DNA from: Nitrospirota bacterium
GTDB taxonomy: Bacteria; Nitrospirota; Thermodesulfovibrionia; Thermodesulfovibrionales; UBA6898
Reading direction: 5' to 3'
DNA: 64,000 nt
Assembly (NCBI GenBank): GCA_016217675.1
Contig: JACRHC010000027.1
Coordinates: forward strand, 1-64,000
The translations under genes and the position numbers were made by a program. Shown piece by piece: positions 25,072 through 32,224 of this stretch (positions within the stretch are counted from its first letter, which is position 1; each line of letters starts with the position of its first letter). The notes beneath the pieces were generated by a model. It was not told where the DNA came from. It saw only the letters and a list, made by a program, of their open reading frames with translations, and did no database searches.

Positions 25072-26634
25072 ATGCGGCAGGAGATCGTTGATTTCCTCAT
25101 TATCGGAAGCGGTGTGGCAGGTCTTCGGGCAGCCATTGAACTTGCTCCTTATGGCAATGTCCTTGTGGTTACCAAAGACAAGCCCACAGAGAGCAACACT
25201 GAATATGCCCAGGGTGGCATAGCTGCTGTCATGAGCGATGAAGACGAGGTGGGCATCCATCTCGAAGATACGCTCAAGGCAGGGGATGGCCTCTGTAACG
25301 AAGGCACGGTCAGGACGCTGGTCGAAGAAGGTCCGGAGAGAATTGCCGAGCTTATCTCCTGGGGTGCTGAATTCGATAAGGAAGGTTCAAAACTCGACCT
25401 CACCCTCGAGGCTGCTCACTCGCGCAGGCGCGTTCTGCACGCGCAGGGTGACTCCACAGGCAAAGAACTCACCCGGGTTCTACTCAGCAAGGCGAGATCT
25501 TTCCCTTCAGTCCGCAGATATCCGTTTGCAATAACTGTCGACCTTATTATTCAGGACAATGAATGCCATGGCGCCTATGTGCTGCGCGACCGTGAAATGA
25601 CTGCGCTTTATGCACGGGCGACCATCCTCGCTACCGGCGGGGGGGGGCAGCTCTACTCCCGCACGACAAATCCGCAGGTTGCAACCGGCGACGGCATGGC
25701 AATCGCTTTCAGGGCAGGGGCTGAGCTTGAGGATATGGAATTCATCCAGTTCCATCCCACAAGCCTCTACTCGCCGACAGCACCCCAGTTCCTCCTGAGC
25801 GAAGCGATGCGCGGTGAAGGTGCCCTGCTGCTCAACAGCAACGGCCGGCGGTTCATGCAGTCTTACCATCCCCTCGCCGAGCTCGCGCCCAGGGACATTG
25901 TATCCCGCGCGATCATATCCGAAATGGTCAAGACCGGCAGCAACTATGCCTATCTTGATCTCAGGCATCTTCGCAGGGACTTTGTAAGAAGCCGTTTTCC
26001 AAGCATCCACGCAACCTGCCTTCAATACGGTTTCGATATCACAGGAGACCTGATCCCAATTTCTCCGGCCGCTCATTACATCATGGGGGGGGTAAAAACT
26101 GACGCTGGCGGCAGGACCTCGGTAAAAGGTCTCTTCGCCGCAGGGGAAGTTGCATGCACCGGTGTGCATGGCGCAAACAGACTTGCCTCAAACAGCCTGC
26201 TTGAGGGTCTGGTCTTCGGGGCACGGACAGGGAATACGGCGCTCTCCTCCCCGATCAATCCCTCAGCAAGGGATACAGCCGTATTCAGTCCGGCCTCTAT
26301 CAGGGACCATGATGAGATACGTCATGCACTCCGGAAATTGATGTGGGATCGGGTTGGCATTATACGATGCGACACGTCCCTTCGTGAAGCAGCATCCAGA
26401 CTGCTTGCATGGAACATAATCACCGAACGGGACTACGCCACCCGCCGGGAACTCGAACTGAAAAATATGCTTACGGTCGCAGAAATTATCGTTCAGGCGG
26501 CACTCGCAAGAAAAGGAAGCGTTGGCGCACATTTTCGTTCTGACTTCAAGGACCGCGGCGAGAACTGGCAGCAGCATTTCACATGGGACAAAAACTGCAT
26601 TAAACTATCAGCACAGGAAGGGTGCAACCAATGA
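25072..26634 (+). CDS. nadB: L-aspartate oxidase
   Basis: A 520-residue FAD enzyme oxidising L-aspartate to iminoaspartate, the first step of de novo NAD synthesis, paired with NadA (not in this window). Seen: FLIIGSGVAGLRAAIELAPY, STEYAQGGIAAVMS, EAAHSRRRVLHAQGDSTGKE, FIQFHPTSLY, and GEVACTGVHGANRLASNSL. In this flavoprotein family fumarate or O2 reoxidises FAD. Its stop overlaps the pyk start as ATGA, so the two genes are translationally coupled, an unusual pairing. Confidence 0.95.
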   Translation: MRQEIVDFLIIGSGVAGLRAAIELAPYGNVLVVTKDKPTESNTEYAQGGIAAVMSDEDEVGIHLEDTLKAGDGLCNEGTVRTLVEEGPERIAELISWGAEFDKEGSKLDLTLEAAHSRRRVLHAQGDSTGKELTRVLLSKARSFPSVRRYPFAITVDLIIQDNECHGAYVLRDREMTALYARATILATGGGGQLYSRTTNPQVATGDGMAIAFRAGAELEDMEFIQFHPTSLYSPTAPQFLLSEAMRGEGALLLNSNGRRFMQSYHPLAELAPRDIVSRAIISEMVKTGSNYAYLDLRHLRRDFVRSRFPSIHATCLQYGFDITGDLIPISPAAHYIMGGVKTDAGGRTSVKGLFAAGEVACTGVHGANRLASNSLLEGLVFGARTGNTALSSPINPSARDTAVFSPASIRDHDEIRHALRKLMWDRVGIIRCDTSLREAASRLLAWNIITERDYATRRELELKNMLTVAEIIVQAALARKGSVGAHFRSDFKDRGENWQQHFTWDKNCIKLSAQEGCNQ

Positions 26635-28040
26635 AACGGAGAAGAGCAAAGATCGTCTGCACAATGGGGCCGGCATCCATAAAGCCGCAGGTCTTGTCTG
26701 CTCTTGTCCGTGGGGGCATGGACGTGGCAAGGCTGAATTTTTCCCATGGGAATTATGCGTTTCACCGTAAAACCATAAGAGAGATCAGGCAGCTTGCAAG
26801 AAAATACCGCAGAACCGTCGCTATTCTTCAGGACCTGCAGGGCATCAAGATTCGTGTCGGCCGGATGAAGGACGGCGGAGCAGAAATCAAAAAAGGTGCT
26901 CATCTTTCAATATTCCCTGGCGAAGGTGTGGGCGATGGAAATAATATCTTTGTATCGTATCCGCATCTTCTGGCCGATGCAAAGGCTGGAGACAGGATTC
27001 TCCTCGATGACGGTCTGATCCAGCTCAGGGTCCTCAAAAAAACCAGCAATTCCCTCCTGGCAACCGTTATCGAAGGGGGCATGCTTAGGGACAGAAAGGG
27101 TGTAAACCTGCCGGGCATGAAGATATCCCTGAAGTCCTTTACGGAAAAGGACAAGAGAGACCTTGCCTTTGGTCTGAAGATGAATGTTGATTATGTGGCA
27201 GTCTCTTTTGTCCGGCAAGCGCAGAACATCCGCGAGATCCGAAGCTGGATAAGAAAAATGGGGAAGAGCACGCCGGTCATTGCCAAGATTGAAAAACCCG
27301 AGGCCCTCGACAATATCGATGACATCCTCGATGCTGCTGACGGCATTATGATCGCCAGGGGTGACCTCGGCGTTGAAGTATTTCCCGAGCGGGTGCCGCT
27401 CATACAGAAAGACCTTATTAACAGGGCAAACAATAAGGGAAAACTGGTGATCACGGCTACGCAGATGCTCGAATCCATGAAGGAACACCTGAGGCCTACC
27501 CGTGCAGAGACAACCGATGTTGCCAATGCAGTGCTCGACGGGACTGATGCCCTGATGCTCTCTGTCGAGACCTCAGCCGGTGCATATCCGCTTGAGGCAT
27601 TCGTCATGATGGACAGGATCATCACCTTTACCGAGCAGGCCAGGGCAGTCGATTCCTGTTACGAGCGGGGGAACTCCTATGCAGAGGCCCTTGCTGACGC
27701 TGCATGCATGGCAGCTGAAGACGTAGGGGCAACGGTTCTTGTGGCATTTACACAATCAGGGTTCACGGCACGGCTCGTGTCAAAGTTCAGGCCAGGCCTG
27801 CCGATCATCGCCTTTACGCCTGACAGGACAGTCCTTGCCCGGCTTGCGCTCTGCTGGGGCGTGGTCCCTAAATATATGAAGCCCCTAAGAGGTACTGATC
27901 AGATGCTGTATGAAGTGGAAAAAGCGCTGCTTTCAGAGAAGATCGTCAAAAAGGGCGATCATATCGTGATCATTTCAGGCTCGCCCCTGTCAACGCAGGC
28001 AAAGACCAATTTCATGAAGATACACGAAATAGGGGAGTAA
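26631..28040 (+). CDS. pyk: pyruvate kinase
   Basis: A 469-residue enzyme converting PEP and ADP to pyruvate and ATP, the last step of glycolysis. Seen: KIVCTMGPAS, ARLNFSHGNY, the active-site region PVIAKIEKPEAL, MIARGDLGVEV, ITATQMLESM, and the C-terminal regulatory domain with VAFTQSGFTARLVSKFRP. The ATG at 26631, with AGGAAGGG 8 nt upstream, is preferred to a GTG three codons earlier. It shares ATGA with the nadB stop. The last 15 codons are duplicated 1.65 kb downstream at 29648. Confidence 0.96.
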   Translation: MKRRRAKIVCTMGPASIKPQVLSALVRGGMDVARLNFSHGNYAFHRKTIREIRQLARKYRRTVAILQDLQGIKIRVGRMKDGGAEIKKGAHLSIFPGEGVGDGNNIFVSYPHLLADAKAGDRILLDDGLIQLRVLKKTSNSLLATVIEGGMLRDRKGVNLPGMKISLKSFTEKDKRDLAFGLKMNVDYVAVSFVRQAQNIREIRSWIRKMGKSTPVIAKIEKPEALDNIDDILDAADGIMIARGDLGVEVFPERVPLIQKDLINRANNKGKLVITATQMLESMKEHLRPTRAETTDVANAVLDGTDALMLSVETSAGAYPLEAFVMMDRIITFTEQARAVDSCYERGNSYAEALADAACMAAEDVGATVLVAFTQSGFTARLVSKFRPGLPIIAFTPDRTVLARLALCWGVVPKYMKPLRGTDQMLYEVEKALLSEKIVKKGDHIVIISGSPLSTQAKTNFMKIHEIGE

Positions 28041-28155
28041 GGCTCAGAGTTTGATCAGACTTGGTCCATCTGATTTCTCGCACCAATGGTGCGAGTTTAT
28101 GTCATGCCTGTTTGCTTCTTCCTTTTCCGAGAAGTTTCTTAACTACATGCCCCCC
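27993..28155 (+). repeat. direct repeat copy A: pyk 3' end, terminator and antitoxin 3' fragment
   Basis: This segment recurs at 29648-29805 in the same orientation with moderate divergence. It covers the last 15 pyk codons, the CTCGCACC hairpin and a minus-strand fragment encoding EGGHVVKKLLGKG, the tail of the antitoxin-like gene found complete in copy B. Confidence 0.85.
28077..28095 (+). terminator. hairpin CTCGCACC-AAT-GGTGCGAG after pyk
   Basis: A perfect 8-bp stem with a 3-nt loop followed by TTTAT, 37 nt after the pyk stop. In copy B (29732-29750) a 7-bp stem is kept despite sequence change, which supports a selected structure. The T-run is short. Confidence 0.6.
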
Positions 28156-28320
28156 TTCCGTAAAGTGCATGGCAATTGATCTCCTCGATCATGAGCCTGC
28201 CTGCATGGAAAACAGCTTTTTCGGGAAGAAACGGAGAGATGCCTGCCGCAATCAAATCAGCATTCACAAAAATGGGACAGCCACCCTCATTGGGCAGAAA
28301 CTCGCGGGGAAAAGTTGTTG
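28139..28320 (-). pseudogene. remnant of a zeta-toxin-like P-loop kinase gene
   Basis: Translating the minus strand gives TTFPREFLPNEGGCPIFVNA and then DLIAAGISPFLPEKAVFHAG followed by RLMIEEI, which matches my memory of zeta-toxin family proteins just after the Walker A loop. The loop itself is ruined (QAQQSSSTTF where GPNGAGKTTF is expected), and the frame ends after about 60 residues by running into the antitoxin fragment. Zeta-type kinases phosphorylate UDP-GlcNAc. This copy cannot be active. The assignment rests on remembered family sequence, not a search. Confidence 0.6.
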
Positions 28321-28361
28321 AAGAAGATTGCTGAGCCTGGTGACATCGAGGTTCACTCAGT

Positions 28362-29531
28362 TTAATCCTCTTTTAGCGGCTCTGCGCCTTCGCTGAGAAT
28401 CTTTACGTATTTGTCATAGACAAAAAGCCTGTGCCTTTCTTTGCCTGTTGTCTCTCTCACAATCCCCAGTTTCTGTAAATTACTGAAGGCAGTTGCAACA
28501 GTAGGGTACGTCATGTTTGCAGCCTGGGCAGCTCTCGTAATTGATAGAATAGGATTTTTTTGGAGAAGCTGATGAATACGTAATGCTGAACTTGCCTGCC
28601 GGCCCAACCCTTCTATAAGCTGTCTGTCTTTTTCAAAAAGGCCCAAAACTGCTCTTGCCGTAGAGACCGCCTGCTCTGCTGTTTCATTCACTCCGGTCAG
28701 GAAGAAACGCAGCCAGCCTTCCCAGTCTCCTTCAAGTCGTACTTTCTGCAGCAAATCATAATATTTCTCACGATTGGTTTTGAAGAATAGACTGAGATAG
28801 AGCATAGGCTCTTTTAAAGCGCCGCCTGCACACATGAGAAAAGTTATCAACAGCCTTCCGAGCCGCCCATTACCGTCAAGAAAAGGATGGATCGTCTCAA
28901 ATTGAACATGTGCCAAGGCAGACTTTGTCAGCAGCGGGATTTGTCCCTTATGAAGAAACTTCTCAAATTCACCCATACACTCCATAACCATTTCAGGCGG
29001 AGGAGGTACAAACATGGCATTGCCGGGTCTTGTGCCCCCAATCCAGTTTTGCGATCGACGAAACTCGCCGGGAGTCTTATTGCTGCCACGTCCTCTGGAC
29101 AAAAGAACTTCATGAATTTCCTTAATCAATCGCAGGGAAAGAGGAAATCCTTCATGGAGACGCTTTAATCCATAATTCATTGCAGCCACGTAATTGGAAA
29201 CCTCGGTCACATCATTTATCGGCACACCTGGGACTTCTTCACTTTCAAACAATAATAAGTCAGCAAGGGATGATTGTGTCCCCTCGATCTGAGAGGAAAG
29301 AACAGCTTCTTTTCGTATATAAAAATATATGAAAAGTGAGGTGTCAGGCAGAAGTGCAGTCAAGCCATCAAGCCTGCCCAGTGCCCAGTTAGCTTGCTCC
29401 ATTAGCTCTAAATGTCCGGCATCCAATTTAATCGGCGGGTCAGGAGGTAGGGGGGATGGAACAAAGGCTTTATACTTTTCGCCTGCAACAGTAGATGATA
29501 TATATCTGCCTGCCCTGTTGCTTTGGTTCAT
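28362..29531 (-). CDS. Fic family AMPylase with N-terminal inhibitory motif and winged helix-turn-helix
   Basis: A ~389-residue protein. The Fic_N region carries the inhibitory motif SSQIEG near residue 80-85 (class II, self-inhibited). The Fic core has the complete catalytic motif HPFLDGNGRLGR at about 216-227. A C-terminal winged helix (TRAAQAANMTYPTVATAFSN) probably binds DNA. Fic enzymes transfer AMP to target proteins. A long perfect inverted repeat upstream (29565-29608) suggests autoregulation. The start is ATG 29531 or the adjacent GTG 29534, with AAGGA upstream. It lies between duplicated pyk ends in a region rich in toxin-antitoxin remnants. Confidence 0.92.
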   Translation of the reverse strand: MNQSNRAGRYISSTVAGEKYKAFVPSPLPPDPPIKLDAGHLELMEQANWALGRLDGLTALLPDTSLFIYFYIRKEAVLSSQIEGTQSSLADLLLFESEEVPGVPINDVTEVSNYVAAMNYGLKRLHEGFPLSLRLIKEIHEVLLSRGRGSNKTPGEFRRSQNWIGGTRPGNAMFVPPPPEMVMECMGEFEKFLHKGQIPLLTKSALAHVQFETIHPFLDGNGRLGRLLITFLMCAGGALKEPMLYLSLFFKTNREKYYDLLQKVRLEGDWEGWLRFFLTGVNETAEQAVSTARAVLGLFEKDRQLIEGLGRQASSALRIHQLLQKNPILSITRAAQAANMTYPTVATAFSNLQKLGIVRETTGKERHRLFVYDKYVKILSEGAEPLKED

Positions 29532-29564
29532 CACGGTTCCTTATTAAAAGAATTTTAGTTGAGA

Positions 29565-29608
29565 GACATCTTATTAAAAAATGATACCATAAAATTTAAT
29601 AAGATGTC
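29565..29608. promoter_or_regulatory. 14-bp inverted repeat, probable operator of the Fic gene
   Basis: GACATCTTATTAAA (29565-29578) and its exact complement TTTAATAAGATGTC (29595-29608) are separated by 16 nt, starting 34 nt upstream of the Fic start. A further half-site-like TTATTAAAAG lies at 29541-29550. The two arms are one and a half helical turns plus apart, centre to centre 30 nt, suiting two dimers or a looped site for a winged-helix regulator. Confidence 0.65.
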
Positions 29609-29647
29609 AGATATTTTTGTCTATAGCTATTCGATTCACCTCTTTCT

Positions 29648-29805
29648 ACGCAGGCAAAGACCAATTTTATGAAGATACACGAGATAGGGAAGTAGGGCTC
29701 AGAGTTCGATCAGATTTGAACCAGCTGATTTCTCGCACCAATTGTGCGAGTTTATGTCATGCCTTTTTGCTTCCTTTGTCGAGAAGTTTCTTGACTACAT
29801 GCCCC
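29648..29805 (+). repeat. direct repeat copy B of the pyk 3' end
   Basis: It encodes TQAKTNFMKIHEIGK and stop, the pyk C-terminus with one change, then the same hairpin and the 3' part of the intact antitoxin-like gene. Copy A is at 27993-28155. Confidence 0.85.
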
Positions 29806-29933
29806 TCCTCATACACTATTAGAGGAGTGTCTGTCTGTTGCGCAATCGTTTTTGCCCTTTTGGCCGCACGCCGCAGCGCAACTTCAGCGCCTGCCAGGTC
29901 CTTGGCCCGAATCTGTTTTTTCACGGTATTCAT
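29757..29933 (-). CDS. small antitoxin-like protein
   Basis: A 58-residue basic helical protein (MNTVKKQIRAKDLAGAEVAL, then RRAAKRAKTIAQQTDTPLIV and YEEGHVVKKLL). GGGAGGG lies 5 nt before the ATG, and a good promoter lies at 29994-30022. From memory, small proteins of this kind are often encoded beside zeta-type or other toxins. A broken zeta-like remnant and a copy of this gene's 3' end lie 1.6 kb away. No intact toxin is adjacent, so this may be a relic kept as a solitary antitoxin. Function inferred. Confidence 0.65.
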   Translation of the reverse strand: MNTVKKQIRAKDLAGAEVALRRAAKRAKTIAQQTDTPLIVYEEGHVVKKLLDKGSKKA

Positions 29934-29993
29934 ATTTTCCCTCCCTCATCGAGCAATTTGGGTGTCATGCCCGAGTTGTCAAAAAAAAGCTAT

Positions 29994-30022
29994 CATACTT
30001 CTAATAGCATTATATGCCAATA
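29994..30022 (-). promoter_or_regulatory. promoter of the antitoxin-like gene
   Basis: On the minus strand TTGGCA (30017-30022) and TATGAT (29994-29999) are exactly 17 nt apart, each one mismatch from consensus. They give a leader of about 54 nt. A palindrome GAGGGT-TATTAC-ACCCTC at 30036-30053 lies just upstream and may be an operator. Confidence 0.6.
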
Positions 30023-30049
30023 GAAAACTAATAGAGGGTTATTACACCC

Positions 30050-30421
30050 TCATAGCAAATAATAGCGAGCCCATCTCCTTTCTCCTTTGCGTAATATAAC
30101 ACCTTGTTTTTTCATTTTCTTTAGCAAATTGGATGCCTTCTGGAGATTTATAGAGAGAAGTGCCCGACATTCCTTCTCCACCGGAGAATGAAAGCCACTG
30201 ATGATGCAGCGACCTGCGTCGCGCCAACGGGCAGCCTGGTCGTAGGTTCGGAGGATGGCTTCGCCCGGACAGCGGGTGGAACAGAAGAGCGCGGTCTTGG
30301 GCAAGGCCAGTAAGTCCAGATTGCCGAGGGTGGAGATTTGAGCAGGTGCATCATTGCCCAACCGCTCGCGCAAACGCGCAGTATAGCGGGCGTCAGCGGC
30401 GTTGAGTGTGAGGGCGGTCAC
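30050..30421 (-). pseudogene. truncated DprA/SMF-like Rossmann protein with a foreign helix-turn-helix tail
   Basis: A 123-residue frame. Residues 1-87 (LTLNAADARYTARLRERLG, LGNLDLLALPKTALFCSTRC, GRCIISGFHSPVEKECRALL) match a DprA-related family whose members, as I recall, are about 200 residues or longer. After ECRALL the sequence switches abruptly to a winged-helix-like tail (LQKASNLLKKMKKQGVILRK). The second half of the Rossmann domain is missing, so ligand binding is unlikely. It has a GTG start with AGGAGGAGG upstream. It is probably a deletion fusion, possibly still translated. Confidence 0.6.
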
Positions 30422-30464
30422 AGCTTAGTCCTCCTCCTGCTCGATGCCTATAGCAGCTCGGTAA

Positions 30465-30662
30465 TCAGCTTGCCACTGCGTATTCGACTGTCCTCGGGTT
30501 TTCCATCCGTTTTGAGGCATCCAGAATTTCCATGCCAACCACATTGCCGGCTTTATCGAAATCCAGAATTACACCGGGCTTTTCCTCATCGCTCTCCTCA
30601 ATAGGTGAGCTGCTGAAAACTATACGCATAACATCGACTTCAGGGTCATAGGTAATTTTCAT
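30465..30662 (-). CDS. DUF2283 family protein
   Basis: A 65-residue protein with the DUF2283 pattern (MKITYDPEVDVMRIVFS, GVILDFDKAGNVVGMEILDA). Such proteins are often paired with a DUF4258 protein in a presumed toxin-antitoxin-like module. Here the partner gene just upstream is 5'-truncated, but its TGA still overlaps this ATG (ATGA), so the original coupling is visible. Function unknown. Confidence 0.8.
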   Translation of the reverse strand: MKITYDPEVDVMRIVFSSSPIEESDEEKPGVILDFDKAGNVVGMEILDASKRMENPRTVEYAVAS

Positions 30663-30856
30663 GGCTGCCTCCAGTATTTGCTGATCCTGCTTGTTCTATA
30701 AACTGTGACTACCTTCGCAGGGTCAACAGTATCATTCACGATAACCCTGACAAGGTATTCCTTACCCGATCCTATATCCATTATGGACTGATAGGCCTTC
30801 TTATCTATATGGTTTCTTGCAGATGTCCTGTTAATGCCTCTTCTTATCCTGCTTTT
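30659..30856 (-). pseudogene. 5'-truncated DUF4258-like gene
   Basis: An open frame of 65 codons directly after a TAG, with no start codon until its middle. It encodes GSGKEYLVRVIVNDTVDPAK and VVTVYRTSRISKYW, the C-terminal part of DUF4258-type proteins that pair with DUF2283. The N-terminal half is missing or frameshifted. The stop overlaps the DUF2283 start. It is probably inactive. Confidence 0.6.
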
Positions 30857-30883
30857 CTATAATGCATTAATTCAGCAATCCCC

Positions 30884-32224
30884 TTATGGCATTTTGATAT
30901 CGTAGGCCTTGATCTTTCGGTGCAGGTTGCTCCGTTCAATGTCGAGCAGTTCTGCGGTCTTTGAAACATTCCAGGAATTCTCTTCGAGTTTTCTGATGAT
31001 AAAGTCCTTCTCAAAAGCATCCCGCGCATCTTTCAGGGCAGTCAATGAAAAGTAATCTGAACGGGGTGAATCGGCTGCAATAATGTCCACCTTGCTGATG
31101 GTCTTTGACGGAGTCATGATCACAAGCCTCTCGAGCACATTCTTCAGCTCTCGGATATTACCGGGCCAGGAATAATTCTGGAGCGTCTTGAGCGCTGCAG
31201 GAGAGACCTCCTTTTTCTGCTGTCCATACTCGGCAGCAAAGATATCCAGAAAATAATCCACCAGGGCAGGGATGTCTTCTGCGCGCTCCCTGAGTCCAGG
31301 CACCCTGATAGGGATTACATTAAGCCGGAAGAAAAGGTCTTCTCTGAAGGAGCCTTTTTTCACCTCATCTGCGAGGTCTTTATTCGTCGCTGAGATGATC
31401 CTCACGTCAACCTTGATATTCTTGCTGCCGCCGACGCGCTGGAACTCCTGGGTCTCGATCACTCTGAGGACCTTTGCCTGCGTCTGGAGAGACATATCGC
31501 CAATCTCGTCAAGGAAGAGTGTCCCCTTGTCAGCAAGCTCGAATTTCCCCTGCTTGCGCTCAAATGCGCCGGTAAAGGACCCCTTTTCGTGGCCAAAGAG
31601 TTCACTTTCGATCAGTTCCTGCGGAATGGCGGCACAGTTTACCTCAACAAAGGCGCCGCTATGCCGTGGGCTGCTCTGATGCAGCAGATGAGCGACAAGC
31701 TCCTTGCCGGCGCCGCTTTCCCCCAATATGAGCACCCTTCCATTGCTTGCTCCGGCCATCTGTATCTGTTCTATCACCTGCTTAATTTTGGGAGAAGCTC
31801 CTACAAGTCTCCATTTCCTTGAAATGTTCTCCCGCAGCGCCCTGTTTTCGATCTCAAGGCTTTTCTTTTCAAGTGCACGCTGCACGGTAAGAAGGACTTT
31901 ATCAAGAGAGAGAGGTTTTTCGAGAAGGTCGTACGCGCCCATCCGTGTTGCCTTGATAGCATTCTCTATATTTGCATGACCGGAGATCATAATAACCGGG
32001 AGATCAGGGTATGCCTCTTTGAGTTGCTGCAGCGTCTCAATACCGTCCATGCCGTCCATCCAGATGTCCAACAGTACAAGGTCAGGAGCTGTCTCCTTTG
32101 CAATCCTGACCGCTTCCTCACCTGACGACGCAGTAACAGCGTCATACTCATCTTCGATGATCTGAGACAGACTTTCCCGTATGCCTTCTTCGTCGTCAAC
32201 AATCAGGACCTGAGCTTTTGCCAT
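30884..32224 (-). CDS. ntrX: NtrX-type sigma-54-dependent response regulator
   Basis: A 446-residue protein: receiver (DDEEGIRESL, LVLLDIWMDGMDG, LEKPLS), AAA+ domain with GESGAGKEL, Walker B GTLFLDEIGD and C-terminal Fis-type helix-turn-helix (WNVSKTAELLDIERSNLHRK), the NtrX ending. The sigma-54 contact loop reads GSFTGA rather than GAFTGA. The gene begins immediately after the ntrY stop. NtrY/NtrX systems regulate nitrogen, redox or envelope genes, depending on the bacterium. Confidence 0.93.
   Translation of the reverse strand: MAKAQVLIVDDEEGIRESLSQIIEDEYDAVTASSGEEAVRIAKETAPDLVLLDIWMDGMDGIETLQQLKEAYPDLPVIMISGHANIENAIKATRMGAYDLLEKPLSLDKVLLTVQRALEKKSLEIENRALRENISRKWRLVGASPKIKQVIEQIQMAGASNGRVLILGESGAGKELVAHLLHQSSPRHSGAFVEVNCAAIPQELIESELFGHEKGSFTGAFERKQGKFELADKGTLFLDEIGDMSLQTQAKVLRVIETQEFQRVGGSKNIKVDVRIISATNKDLADEVKKGSFREDLFFRLNVIPIRVPGLRERAEDIPALVDYFLDIFAAEYGQQKKEVSPAALKTLQNYSWPGNIRELKNVLERLVIMTPSKTISKVDIIAADSPRSDYFSLTALKDARDAFEKDFIIRKLEENSWNVSKTAELLDIERSNLHRKIKAYDIKMP

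Noticed and set aside
28061-28321. A plus-strand open frame of 86 codons after pyk
   Set aside because: It overlies the terminator hairpin and the zeta-like remnant on the other strand, has no ribosome site, and its peptide has no recognisable features.
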